DNA from: Ailurus styani
Taxonomy: Eukaryota; Chordata; Mammalia; Carnivora; Ailuridae
NCBI GenBank assembly: GCA_002007465.1
Contig: LNAC01000272.1
Coordinates: 769,553 to 833,552 of the forward strand
Length of the DNA: 64,000 nucleotides
Direction of reading: 5' to 3'
The notes under the pieces are model-generated. The model made no database searches. It was not told where the DNA came from and saw only the letters and a list, made by a program, of their open reading frames with translations. The position numbers were made by a program, and so were the translations under genes. Every line of letters begins with the position of its first letter. The first letter of the stretch is position 1. This document shows positions 46,991-57,870 of this stretch, one piece after another.

Positions 46991-47198
46991 GCGCCTGGGT
47001 GGCTCAGTGGGTTAAAGCCTCTGCTTTCGGCTCAGGTCATGATCTCGGCGTCCTGGGATCGAGGCCCGCATCGGGCTCTCTGCTCAGCAGGGAGCCTGCT
47101 TCCTCCTCTCCCTGTCTCTCTGCCTGCCTCTCTGCCTCCTTGTAATCTCTCTCTCTGTATCAAATAAATAACTAATAAAAAATCTTTAAAAGAAAATA
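46991..47198 (+). repeat. Carnivore SINE with target-site duplication
   Basis: Full-length young SINE; aataataagagggg flanks it at about 46977-46990 and 47201-47214. Confidence 0.95.
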
Positions 47199-47520
47199 AT
47201 AATAATAAGAGGGGACCCAATATTGTTAGGCACCAGGCCATATTATTGCCAAGAGGGAAGGGAACGTATTTGAGGGAGAACACGATCACCCAGCCCATCG
47301 TGCATTCCCGACACAGTACGTCCTCACCCAGCACCCAGCCCCCTTGAAACTCTTGTGTTATGGTTTCCTTTGTTTCTTTTTTTCTCCTAATGGTGTGGAT
47401 CAGGACTTGAATAATAAATATTTAACAGGGACCCTCCCTTTTCTCTGTTAAAATAATCTTTGTTGCGGTGCTTTAACAAGGAGGACTGTGTATTTTCCCA
47501 CCTCTGCTCTCGTGTTACGT

Positions 47521-47940
47521 TAAGCCAGGTCTCGGGAGTAAGAGAAAATAAACACGGGCCCCTCGGCCAGGGCAGGGGGGCCGGCGGGCGGAGGTAGCGT
47601 CCTTGGGGTGGCCCGGGCTGGGACTGGGGGCGTCGGCCACCTGCCAGACAGCACGCGCCACCCCCCAGCCAGCGAGGTGTGCCCGAGGTCAAGGAGCAGC
47701 AGCTGCGAGACCCCAAGGGACAAAAGGAACGCGGTGTCCCCAGAGACTGGGTAGGACCCATCTTTCCTTATGGGAAGGTTTCCGCAGCAGTGCTGGCTTC
47801 CGATGGTGGGAAGCTGGGCCCCCAGGCGCCGTGCAGGTGTTTGTGTCTGGTCCGGCGAGGAAGACCCCCCGCCCCCGCCCCGTTCTTCCTGGCCCTGTGG
47901 GCTCCATCCCGTGCTGACTCTGACCCCTCTTCGGTGGAGA
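47521..47940. promoter_or_regulatory. CpG-rich patch in intron 8
   Basis: By eye about 28 CpG dinucleotides in 420 bp, with GC near two thirds in the first 240 bp (roughly 17 CpG against about 26 expected). This meets loose CpG-island criteria and stands out in a CpG-poor intron. No SINE or exon overlaps it. It could be an alternative or antisense promoter, an enhancer, or just local composition. Confidence 0.4.
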
Positions 47941-50439
47941 GGGAAACTTCCTACATTATCACTTCGGCAGGCAGAAACTTGACTTCTCTTTAAGTGAACT
48001 GAACTTGCTTATGAGTCTCCATTTAGAGCAGTGGGGGAAACAAGTTAATCTTTTTTCCATTTCTACCGTTGGCCAAAAAAAGGAAAAAAGAAAAAATTAA
48101 TCTTTTTTCCATCTCTTCTAATGGTGGAAAAAACCATAATCTTGCCATTTCAAGGTAACTCAGTCTCTTTCAATAGAAAGTAGACTATCCATTTATTACT
48201 TGGTCACTTTAGGACTGAAACCCAGTCGGTTCCATTGAGACTCCCTGTCGGGGCTGTTAGTCTTTCTCACAGACCCTCTCCTCCGCACGCCTCTCCCCCA
48301 AGATGTTGCCTGGATGCCAGGGGACGTTCCCGGACGTCATGGTGGCAGGCGACGAGGCAGGTCTGGGGCTGAACTGCTCGCACAGCTGAGATAACTTGTC
48401 ACTCCAGGCCCGGCTCCATGGGCCAAGCCTTCTGCTCTGGCCTGTGGGGTCTCGGCATCCTGCCCACCCCCAGGCCATTTCTGGTCCAGCTGCTGTGCCC
48501 CCACAGCACCTCCTCACTTCCTGGGGGGGACTTGAGATTTGTTCCAAGGTCATGGGGAGCCAGGGGTGGCTCCCACAGGCCCCTCCCTGCATAACTACAG
48601 CACCCCACCATGCTGGTTGAGAGTACTTGGGGGACCTGCCTTCTCCCAGAGTTCTAGGGGGAAAGTGGAGCCTAAGTTCCCCCATCTCCTGCCTCTAGAA
48701 AGAGCTCGTAGGTCTTCTCTGGTGGCAGGAAAGAGCCCTTCCCTCTCCGTGGCTTGTAATAAAGTCTCCATGCTCTGGGTTCTTCAGATCCTGGTTCCTT
48801 GGACTCGAGAAGTCAGCTTGTCTGTCTGTCTGTCTCTCTGCCTCTTAAATCTCATAAAAGCCCACCTGGCCTGGCCTGGGCGTGGAAGTCTGCAAACTTT
48901 GGCTTTCACACCAGATCGTAGCTGAAATGGCATGATTTTGGAACCTAGAAGTTACAACACTGACTGCGTTGTTCATGTGCAGGCTCTCCTCTCTCCCTCA
49001 AGTAAGGGAGGCCGCAGCTCTTTGGGCTGAAGGCCCCTGACAGCAGAAATGACCCAGCTTGACAAATGCACTGGGCGATATTCCAGAATATCGTCCTGCT
49101 GCTTGTGTAGCCCAGGACAGCCAGCCCCAGCTCTGGTAGAACTGCGTGCAGTGCTGGGGGCCGTGCAGAGGGGGCTGGAAAGCCAGGTGCTCATGCCTTA
49201 CCTGAGTCAGGGAACTGGGGCCTGCCTCATTACGCCAGCCCACCGCCTCTCAGGAGAGACGCCATGTTGTGGGCTCACTTGCTGATGGAGTGTGATATGA
49301 GCGCTGGTCTCTTTCCAGGTCTTAGAAAATCAAAGTGGGCAGTGTGGCAGTGGTCCCTTGCCTAGAATAAATGAAGTGAGAAGTGAGTAATGTGTCTTTT
49401 CCCTGATTTGTTCAGTGTGTGTGCTGGGCGTGCATACGTAGGCGTGTGTAGCTGGCTGGTGGGTAGGGTGAGTGCATACCTGCCATTCAGCATTGATTTT
49501 AGTCCCTGCAGGTAGCTTGCAGAGTCAACAGGAGGAAACAATATATGTAGTTAGACCTGTAGTCAGCCCATAAAATGTCTTGGTGACCCTTAGTGGCATC
49601 ACAGATCACGTAGGAAGCCACATCAGCGGACAGATGCCAGGCTAGAAGCCCTGGTGTCTGGTTCTGGCTTTGCCATTAGCCCGGGGGCCAGGTTGTTGTG
49701 ACCTCTTGGAGGTATCACTGCATCTTCTTCAAAAAGAGAATGGTCCATGGAAGGCCACCAAATACCCTTCTAGCACTGACATTTCGTGCTCAAGGAAATG
49801 TTCTCCAAGACAGGTGTGGTTTGGCACCTGACTCCATCTCCCTCTTCAGTACGCAGGGAGTGCAGGACATGCTAAAAGGATAGTAATCACTTCTATAGAC
49901 CACCTTACAACCTTACAACTGGTATTCATTAATAAAGTTGACTTTGACTCAACAGCCCAAGTTGGCATGGATTTTCAGTGCCCCAGCTCACCCAGCTACG
50001 CATTGCCTTTCCAAAGAAAAATGAAAATTCTGCGTGCTAAACTCAGTTTCCCAATGCTCTGAAGCCACTGAATGCCGTTCTGTTCGAATTCAAGATAATG
50101 AACTGGACCTCATGTTAAAGTCCGTCCAGGGCCATCACTAGGACAAAAGGAATATACAAAGTTGGAGTGGGATAGAGGTGTGTCATAGGAGCCATCCAAA
50201 TGCTAGAAACATCACCTACATTCTAGAGACTATAGTGCATGTGGATTTAGGTTCTGAAAGGCTCATCTCCCTGTCAGTCACCGCATGGGAAGGAGCGTCC
50301 TCTCCGCAGAGGGAGAAGTGGGTCCCCTTCCCTTTCCGTGCCAGCTGAAACTCCTCAACACTCCCAAGCTCCGGTCGAAGAAAGGGCACTGAAGGGAAGG
50401 CCGTTAGGCGGGTGATTTGCAGCCTCCCGTGGACATTGG
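47941..50439. other. Intron 8 segment: no gene recognised
   Basis: About 2.5 kb without SINE. It contains an imperfect local repeat of 'aattaatcttttttccat' near 48043-48111 and an AATAAA at 48758. Open frames up to 142 codons lack domains. Confidence 0.4.
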
Positions 50440-50575
50440 AGACACCTGAGACATTTTAAAAATCCCGAGACCCAGGTTCCACCGTCAGAGCTTCGTGATT
50501 TAATTGGCCCGGGGTTCTACTAACTAAAAGCAATGAGCTTGCTAGTCAGCCACCATGTTGAGAGCCACTGTGACA
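50440..50575. repeat. hAT-Charlie fossil (MER5-like)
   Basis: 'ggagacacctgagacattttaaaaatcccgagacccaggttccacc' and 'ttgagagccactgtgacag' follow a MER5-type element. Confidence 0.55.
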
Positions 50576-51836
50576 GGAAGACAGTGGGGTCATTGCAGCG
50601 CCACTGGGGAACTTCAGCGATGAACAGCCTGCGAGGGAAGGAGTGCTTGGCTCCCGCTCCCACTCGGGTGTGGACGGCACGCGGTGAGGGTCAGGAGTGG
50701 GGCTGGCTCTGAAGGAGGGCCACCCCCTGTCTGTCAGAGGAATGAACGGGCCCCACGCGGGGATTTGCTGCCCAGGACTGAGGGGCCTCTCATTTGACCA
50801 ACCAGAGAAATGCCCAAATTTATATTCTCTTTACGGGGACATGAAAGATTTGGTGAGGAAGGAGCATAATCTTTAGCAGAACTTGTTTCAACTCTCAGAG
50901 TCAAGAGAGAGAGAGAAAGAAGAATGTTTCATAAGAACAGAAAAAGGAAGTAAACAGAAAGCGTAAAAGGGGAGGGCAGAGGTGAGATGACACACGTGGA
51001 TATTTCAATCCTGTGCAGGGATTAAGCTCTTCCTAAAGGACTCAGACCGTGAACCTGGCATAGTCTTGCCCTGGGACACTGCCTTCCACCTTTGCAGACC
51101 TCGCTCTGCTGGCCAAAGAAATGGGGCCATGAGGAGTTGGCTGTGGATGGTGTGGAGACCTCCCTGGTCTCCTTCTGGATGGCCTGTTCTGCCTTCTGGT
51201 GGGGGCCTCTGCCCCTGGGGTGGTTGCCCGGTAGACAGGGGGTGTGATTTTCCTGGGGCAGGGCTTGGCTTCGCTCCAGCTCCATCTTCCCTGGGACAGC
51301 CATGTCTGCTCTGGACTCACCAGTGGCCCATGCCCTTGACCTCTCTGGGTCAGGCATCCCCTCCCCTGACCAGGACAGCCTCTCCGCTCCTGCTTGTCCT
51401 CTTACCTTGGCTCCTCTATGTGGAATCATGAGAACCACTGAGGTCACACATCCCTGTGAGAGGCAATAATGACCCGGACCAGGATGACCCCCTTTCCTTC
51501 CCAGACACTCTTAAGTCATTATCCTGAACTGTCCTGAGAAGGTGTTCTACATTCAGAAATCCATGAGCCAAGATAATGGGGGACAAATTGTTTCAAATCT
51601 TCAAGTTCGGCTATTTTAGAAAATAGAAAAAAAAAGTTTATTTTATAAAGCTGACATGCTCTGGTATCAAAGCCTGACCAGAATATAAAATGGGAGGAAT
51701 TTCACTTTTAAATACAGATGCAAAAATCTTAAATAGTAACAAACTCAGTCTAGCTCTAGGATAAAAGTATCACCTACGTGGAAGTGGTTCCTCCAGGGAC
51801 TGCAGTGGGTGGTCATCACTCATTAAAAATATTCTA
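50576..51836. other. Intron 8 segment: nothing recognised
   Basis: About 1.3 kb, no clear repeat. Mirror open frames at 51022-51447 (141 codons minus) and 51066-51431 (121 codons plus) are treated as chance. Confidence 0.4.
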
Positions 51837-52030
51837 GGGCTGCCTGGGTGGCTCAGGCGGTTAAGCAGCTGACTCTGGATTTCGGCTCAGGTCCTGATCT
51901 CAGGGTCCTGGGATCGAGCCCCATGTTGGGCTCCACACTAGGCAGGGAGTCTGCTTGAAGATTCTCTCTCCCTCTGCCTCTTGCTCTGCTCACGCTCTCT
52001 CTCTCTCAAATAAATAAATACATCTTTGAA
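51837..52030 (+). repeat. Older carnivore SINE with target-site duplication
   Basis: Head gggctgcctgggtggctcag, 'gcggttaagcagctgactctgg' body. aaaaatattcta flanks it at 51825-51836 and 52031-52042. Confidence 0.93.
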
Positions 52031-52091
52031 AAAAATATTCTAAAACTAATCTTAATACTAAAAAACATATGATCCAGTTAAGATTAAAATG

Positions 52092-52194
52092 AGATTTATT
52101 TTAAAGTAATCTCTGTGCCCAACATGGGACTCGAACTCACCACCCCGAAATCAAGAGTTGTATGCTCTACTGACTGACCCAGCCAGGTACCCCC
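52092..52194 (-). repeat. Short old tRNA-SINE, antisense
   Basis: 'taatctctgtgcccaacatgggactcgaactcac', 'gaaatcaagagttgtatgctctactgactgacccagcc' and 'aggtacccc' give a truncated head half in reverse. Confidence 0.85.
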
Positions 52195-52739
52195 AAAATG
52201 AAATTTTTATTGGGGGGGAACTCAGTACATCGATACTAAAGTTTACCTGGAGGAATGATTTCATGGAGATTAACACTTAACCTTAACACTTAACCTTAAA
52301 GCTACAATATTTAAAATGATACATTGTTAGAGTTACCTAAGTGGATCAATGGAAAAAATAAAAAATCCTGAAATGCCTCCAAGTGCACGTGCTCATTAAA
52401 TATATGATGAAGATAAAAGCGGTATTTAAAGTCAGTGGAGGAAGAATGGGTCCTTTAATAAGTTGTTTTGCGATTATTGCTTCAGCGTCATCAAAAATAA
52501 ATAATGCCTCTATTGGCCAAAATTCAATGGAATTAGAAAAAATTTTCACATGAAAAAATTAAGTCATTCCTGGGATGCATTTAGTTGGATATGTATATGT
52601 GAATGTGGAGGAGAAACTGGGGATGGAAAGGTTGATGAGCTTGACTGTGCTGATTAAAATTTCTGTGTGTCCTCTATGTATGCCAGAAACCCCCTTCCCG
52701 GCCCCATCCCCAAGACACGCTCCAAAAACAAATGGAAGA
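52195..52739. other. Intron 8 segment: nothing recognised
   Basis: AT-rich, includes a small cttaacctt repeat near 52276-52300. Possibly more degraded L1. Confidence 0.4.
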
Positions 52740-53470
52740 ACACATGACAAATATAAAAAATATTTATGACAGTTTATAAGGGGCTCCTAAAACGTTTTAA
52801 GACAAAAAAAAACAATACACAGATAAATTGATAGTAAATGTTTAAAGGCTTGGAAAAATTTATGTTCTATGAATAGTAAATCCCTTTCCGAACTTACCTT
52901 CAGGTATTGATTGTGCATGTTTGTAAATAAACATGTATCAGGATGTTTTACAAAGAGTTCTCTAGGGAAGTCAAGAGAGAACAAAGGAAAAAGAAGAAAG
53001 GGAGAGAGAGAGGGAGAGAAGGGAAGGAAGAACCTTACCTATCCAGCGATACAGGAGGGGGGTTACAGAAATTTTGTCACAGTGTTAGCATTGACAGCGG
53101 GTCAGCAATTAAAAGTATTCTGGAAAGAGATTCACAATAATACGTATAGGAACGTTCTTTGATGAAAAGAATATATTTATGTAAATACATACACAGACAT
53201 GTTCATCAAGACAGCTGGAAGCTTCTCCACCAAAATGTTAGTTTAACATTGGTTATCTCTGGGTTAGTGGGTTACAGCTGACTTTTCTCAGTTATGCATA
53301 TGCTCTCCTCCCTGCTTCCCTCCTTCCCTCTCCTCCCTCCCTCCTCCCTCCCTCCCTCTCTCCTTGATCCTCTTCTTCCTCCTTCCTTCCTCCCTTCCTT
53401 CCCTCCTCCGTCCCTTTCTTACTATTGCCATGCTTTAGTTTTGAAATTAAAAAATAACTGTTTGAAAAAT
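52740..53470 (+). repeat. LINE-1 3' end, sense, with pyrimidine tract
   Basis: 'ttagtttaacattggttatctctgggttagtggg' and 'actattgccatgctttagttttgaaattaaaaaataa' are old L1 3' UTR phrases. A C/T-only tract interrupts it at 53302-53418. Confidence 0.55.
53302..53418. repeat. Polypyrimidine (CTCC/CTTCC)n tract
   Basis: About 115 bp of nearly pure C and T, with few interruptions. Confidence 0.93.
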
Positions 53471-53639
53471 GTTATTTCGAGAACTTCTGGCTTCGTAGAG
53501 TAAGCCTAGCACATGAGGCTGGTCTGGGAATAGTTTGCCCATCCTCTCCCATGTCACCCCTGCCTTATTCCCACTCCTGGTCACCCGCTCTGGGAAGAGG
53601 TCCCAGCCACCCAGGCCTTTCCTGCCTCCCCCTCCTCTG

Positions 53640-53775
53640 AGCTTCTGAGCTATAAGTGATTCTCCACCTCATCTGTGTCCTTTAAATCTCATCTGTTTTT
53701 AAATGTCGCACACATATTGTCCGGTGTCCACAAAGAAACCGTAAGCTCCCTGAGGGCAAGGGTTGGGCCTTGGAA
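53640..53775 (+). repeat. L2 3'-end fossil
   Basis: 'cacctcatctgtgtcctttaaatctcatctg' and 'aaccgtaagctccctgagggcaagggttgggcct' match the L2 3' end. Confidence 0.5.
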
Positions 53776-54038
53776 TTCTGTGTCTCCCTGGGGCTCCGGG
53801 CAGAGGGGAGGAGCTGCTTTCGGGGAGGTGGGCCGGGAGGTTCAGCTAGGCCATCCTGTGACTGGGGGGAGCTGGGACAGACGCCGTGAGCTCAGCACCA
53901 GTGAGCAGACCGAGCCAGCCTTGTGGGGAGGAAGGCGGGGCCTGCTGTTCTTGACCTCCCCAGCTCTCAGGTTCCCCACTCCTCCAAGGAAATGTGTCCC
54001 ATTAACCCGTACTTTTTGTCTCCATGTGATGTGGACAG

Positions 54039-54244
54039 GTTCTAACGTTCCCATGGACCAGCCCTGCTGTCGTGGTCTCTATGATTTTGAGCCAGAAAAC
54101 CAAGGAGAACTAGGATTTAAAGAAGGGGACATCATTACATTAACCAATCAGATAGATGAAAACTGGTATGAAGGGTTGCTACACGGGGAATCTGGATTCT
54201 TCCCCATTAATTATGTTGAAGTGATCGTGCCTTTACCTCAGTAA
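54039..54244 (+). CDS. SH3GL3: SH3GL3 coding exon 9 (SH3 domain, stop codon)
   Basis: Residues about 280-347. The exon starts with GT, completing Gly, then [67 protein letters not shown] and TAA (54242-54244). SH3 hallmarks are the LYDF (ALYDY-like) motif, the acidic RT loop, ENWYEG with the binding-groove Trp, and the FPxNYV strand. The acceptor is gatgtggacag|GT. The frame stays open for about 360 nt upstream of the acceptor in the intron, which probably reflects GC-rich intronic sequence. EGLLHG replaces the EGMIHG of recalled human A3. Confidence 0.97.
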
Positions 54245-54496
54245 ATGTGTAACTCACACTTTGGACATACTTTCATAACTGAAGTGAATTCACACCAGTG
54301 TTCTTGCAGTGTGGTTGATGGTCTGTGACATCCTTGTTCTTTGACCAACTTAATGACTTTTGTATGTGTGTTCTCTTTATAATGTATTTTGTATCCGTTT
54401 CACTTGTATAAATGATTTTCCTGTCTTAGCTACATGAAACTATAGTTTTCTTTTTTCCTTTTTTTTTTTGCTTATTGTCCTAAAAGTCATCGGTTA

Positions 54497-54531
54497 AATA
54501 AATGTATGCGCTTCTTGTTGCTAAAAATAAA
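54497..54531 (+). promoter_or_regulatory. Proximal polyadenylation signals (two AATAAA)
   Basis: AATAAA occurs at 54497-54502 and again at 54526-54531, roughly 250-290 bases after the stop codon. They are followed by moderately T-rich sequence. They are the best candidates for a short 3' UTR form. Confidence 0.7.
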
Positions 54532-54680
54532 TTGCAGTTCTGTCCATGAATTGCCCGTTTATATCCTCAGCTGCAATGGAATGCAAAATTTGAAACTTAA
54601 GAAATGCTAAATGTTTTGTTTCCTGACATTACTGATGTCATCTGGTCTTTCCTTATGTTTTAGCTGACTGTGAATCGCCC

Positions 54681-54686
54681 AATAAA
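54681..54686 (+). promoter_or_regulatory. Distal polyadenylation signal AATAAA
   Basis: An AATAAA hexamer about 440 bases after the stop. It is followed within 40-60 bases by GT-rich sequence (ggttgttcttaatgttg), which resembles a downstream element. It could give a longer 3' end. Confidence 0.55.
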
Positions 54687-54705
54687 TATGACACGCCATG
54701 TTGGC

Positions 54706-55497
54706 AAAAGGCCTCGGTTGTTCTTAATGTTGAAGTGATTTCTAAGGGCGGTGGGGTCCAGCTGTAAACTGCCTGCTTGCCCCGTGGCCAACCAGGGGGT
54801 CCCAGTGTGGGTGCGTGGATGCTTCTTCCTGAGTCAGCGGTCTGAGAGTGGGCCCTCACTGTCCCCCCATTCAGACACAGCACACCCTCCTTCCAGTTCG
54901 GGAGAGAAGACTCTTCCACGCGCTGTCCAGTTTGTTTAAAGAGCGCTTAACACAAGCTTCTGCTGCTGCCCGACATTAGGTAGGTGCTTCACACAGGTCC
55001 TGTTGGCGTGTTCCGGAGGGACAGGATCAGAAGTGTGTTTGAGGGCACAGTAACAAGACCGCGTGGGTTCGGAGAACCAGCCCCTGGCCTCGCTCAGAGT
55101 ATGGCTCATCATGTACTTTGACCCGGGCGGTGCCATAGCCCCCATCCGGTAGGGGGCGGGTCCCCTTCCTCCTTCCACAGAGAAGAGACTCATTGGATGG
55201 CTTGCCCAGGATCCAACAACCCGTGGTGTGAGAGGCAGAGTTTGAACTGCACCCCACTGCCCACTGAGGTGCCCACGGCAGTCACCTGGCTTTTCACTGA
55301 CATTAGTTTCAAATGCCCAGCGGCCAGGTTGGTTCAAGGTGACCCAAACCAGACTTCTCAGTCTTCTGGGTCCTTGGTACCGCAGTAAAGTCACAACAAC
55401 ACCCTGGACATTCTTCCTCCTTTCTTTTCCCACCAGCTCCCTTCTCTGACACCTTCTGTAAAGCAGCTGTATATAGAGCATCCATAATAAAATAATA
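54706..55497. other. Downstream intergenic: no gene recognised
   Basis: Moderately GC-rich. A 233-codon antisense open frame at 54936-55637 runs through a MIR and has no domain; not called a gene. Confidence 0.45.
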
Positions 55498-55650
55498 ATA
55501 ATGACTAACATTTCCTGAGTGCTTACTGTGTGCCAGGTGCTACTGTAAGCATTTAAGTGAATAAACTCAATCCTCCTAACAACCCATTTTGCAGATAAGA
55601 GAACCGAGTTGTGGCAAGGCTGGGGATAATCTGCCAACAGTCACACGGTC
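55498..55650 (-). repeat. MIR, antisense
   Basis: 'atttcctgagtgcttactgtgtgccaggtgctactgtaagcattt' and 'cccattttgcagataagagaaccgag' are the reverse MIR consensus. Confidence 0.85.
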
Positions 55651-55777
55651 ATGGAATGTCAGAGCCGGGCTCCTGACCTAGGTGGTCTCCCTCCAACACC
55701 TGTGTTCTTCACCTCTCTCCCACACTGCCTCTCATCCGATGTGTTTGCCTCCACATACTCACACAGCAGCTTTTTCT

Positions 55778-55985
55778 TTTCTTTTTTTTCTTTTTTTAAA
55801 GATTTTATGTATTTATTTGATACAGAGAGAGAGATTACAAGTAGGCAGAGAGGCAGTCAGAGAGAGAGGAGGAAGCAGGCTCCCTGCGGAGCAGAGAGCC
55901 CGGTGCGGGCCTCGATCCCAGGACCCTGAGATCATGACCTGAGCCGAAGGCAGAGGCTTTAACCCACTGAGCCACCCAGGCGCCC
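55778..55985 (-). repeat. Carnivore SINE, antisense
   Basis: Full-length antisense SINE with the T-run at the left. The flanks share an imperfect agca(g/c)ctttttct sequence. Confidence 0.94.
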
Positions 55986-56649
55986 TAGCACCTTTTTCTA
56001 CCCCATCAGCTTTGCGTCTCTAGCGGCCATATTTGAAATTTATCAAAGAGAAGGAGAAGTCCAGAGCCATTCTCAATGCCTATAATATGCTTCTGTATCT
56101 TGTTTGTGAAATAAATTATTTAGTTGAGTTAATAAACAGTCATTGCAGTGGCTCCCCTCTATCCCCTGTGAGTTCTAAATAAACCGGGTCATTAGTCAAG
56201 GATTAAAACAGGTAAGAGCCAGTACGTAACCTGCATGGTAAAGGCTGTGTCAGACTATGGAGCTTAGATAGCAAAAGCATCTGCTAACAGAGTCCCAAAG
56301 GGATCAGACGTACTCACCTAGTCCAGTCTGGGAGGGGATGGACTGTCGTCACCGCTCTTATGGGGACAGAACCTTTAACACTGAGCTTACCGCACAGCTG
56401 CCAACGGTCAAGAGTGCCCATTCCCTGCAACGCAGGCCAGCTTCCAAGGAGGGGCTGGGATACTTGTGCCCAATTCCTAACTCAACAAGGTAACTCAACA
56501 AGCTAGGGCTATTTGGAGAAACTCCCTCCTCATAGAAACTGGGAGAATGGGGAAAAGGTATTTCTTTCTATCTGGGGAATGAAGATGAGCATAGTTCAAA
56601 GAAGACTCAAGTTATCAGAAGCCCAGACAGACCTATACAGAAGGGAAAA
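55986..56649. other. Intergenic: nothing recognised
   Basis: About 660 bp with no named feature. Confidence 0.45.
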
Positions 56650-57134
56650 TGGAGTATTTATAAGAAATATCCTTTATAATGGTTCTTAGAATGTGTTTAT
56701 AACTATGGAATAAGGTGAGGAAAATAAATAAAAATGGACTGAAGATTGAAAAGCAAGAAATAAAACTGTCTTCTTTTTGCAGAAAACAAGATTGACTATG
56801 TAGAAAATTTCTAATCTACAAAAAACAAATCTACAACTAATACATATATAGTAGTATATAATATATATGTATATATATACTGCAAATTTATCAAGATCAT
56901 GAGATAGCATACAAAAATCAGTATGTTTCTGTATACTGGAAGGAATTATTAAATGTTAGATTTAATATAGTAATGAAAAAATGTCATAAGAACATCAGAA
57001 AATATAAAAATACTTAGAAAGTTTTTGAACAAAAGCTATTCAAGACCTTGGCACTGAGAACTACACAACTTTGCATATAAAAATTGAATACCTAATGGAC
57101 AGAAATACTAATACTGTTAAAATGTCTGTTCTCA

Positions 57135-57333
57135 GGGCACCTGAGTGGCTCAGTCACTTAAGCATCTGACTCTTAGTTTCAGCTCAGGTCACGATCTCAT
57201 GGTCATTAGTTCAAGCCCCACAGCAGGCTCTGTGCTGGGCACAGAGTCTGGGATTCTCTCCTTCCCTCTACAACCCCCTCCCTCTATCCCTCTCCCTGCT
57301 CATGCTCTCCCAAATCTTAAAAAAATAAAAAAA
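57135..57333 (+). repeat. Older carnivore SINE inside L1
   Basis: Head gggcacctgagtggctcag, 'cacttaagcatctgactctt' body and A-rich tail. Confidence 0.9.
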
Positions 57334-57451
57334 ACACATAGGAGAATGTCTTCATAACCTGAAAGTGGGCATAATTTCTTAAGACACAAAAAAGCACTAA
57401 CCCCCGAAAACGAAACTGATAAATTAGACTTAATTAAAATTAAAATTTTCT

Positions 57452-57591
57452 GGGGTGCCTGGGTGGCTCACTCAGTAAAATGTCCAACTCTTGATCTCGG
57501 CTCAGGTCTTAATCTCATGGTCATGAGTTTGAGCCCTGCATTGGGCTCCACCCTGGGCATGGAGCCTACTTAAAAAAATAAAATAAAATAA
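57452..57591 (+). repeat. Short older carnivore SINE inside L1
   Basis: Head ggggtgcctgggtggctcac, no CT-rich half, tail of (AAATA)n. Flanked by aaaattttctg and aaaatttctg, a likely target-site duplication in the L1. Confidence 0.9.
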
Positions 57592-57870
57592 AAATTTCTG
57601 TTCATCTAAGAACGCCATCTAAAAAAGTAATAAAAAGGCAAACCACAGGTGAAAGTATTCACAATACATATCTGGAAGAAAATAGTCACAATACATATTA
57701 TCTCCAGCTATAGACATATTCAGAATACATAAAGAATTCTCACAAGTCAATAATAAGCAATTAAAAATGGCCCAAAGGTTTGAAGAGACACTTCCCAAAA
57801 GAGGGTATATAAATACCCAATAAACACATGATAAGGTACTCAGCATCATTAGTCATTATCAGGGACTGGC

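Larger units (their letters stand above)
4309..54700 (+). other. SH3GL3: SH3GL3 gene (endophilin-A3), exons 2-9 and 3' UTR; exon 1 outside window
   Basis: Endophilin-A proteins are cytoplasmic membrane-bending adaptors. A dimeric N-BAR domain senses and tubulates membrane, and a C-terminal SH3 domain recruits proline-rich partners (dynamin, synaptojanin) in endocytosis and vesicle recycling. The eight coding exons join in one open frame: 69, 73, 144, 134, 159, 104, 110 and 206 nt, totalling 999 nt with the stop. Adding the family's 45-nt first coding exon gives 347 aa, which agrees with recalled human SH3GL3. Diagnostic A3 residues are the exon 2 start LFSEKISG, TVSKIRGQVKTTGYPQ in exon 4 and the C-terminus VIVPLPQ, which differ from SH3GL1 and SH3GL2 as I remember them. 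All introns are GT-AG. Exon 1 and the promoter were not found in 1-4308, as expected for a gene with a long first intron. Paralogue assignment is by recalled sequence, not by alignment. Confidence 0.95.
54245..54705 (+). other. SH3GL3: SH3GL3 3' untranslated region
   Basis: AT-rich sequence directly after the TAA stop, with no repeat that I recognise. It contains three AATAAA hexamers. The likely cleavage point is either about 20 bases after the first pair (around 54520-54550) or after the third (around 54700). The exact end cannot be fixed from sequence alone. Confidence 0.75.
56650..57870 (+). repeat. LINE-1 ORF2 3' part, sense, interrupted by SINEs
   Basis: 'caaaagctattcaagaccttggcactgagaacta', 'gataaattagacttaattaaaattaaaattttctg', 'aaaaaggcaaaccacaggtgaaagtattcacaatacatat' and 'aacacatgataaggtactcagcatcattagtcatt' are ORF2 C-terminal region phrases in order. 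Frames are broken and two SINEs lie inside. A TA-rich run is at 56846-56880. Confidence 0.75.

Noticed and set aside
54936..55637. 233-codon antisense open frame just downstream of SH3GL3
   Set aside because: It runs through a recognisable MIR at 55498-55650 and has no protein family features.
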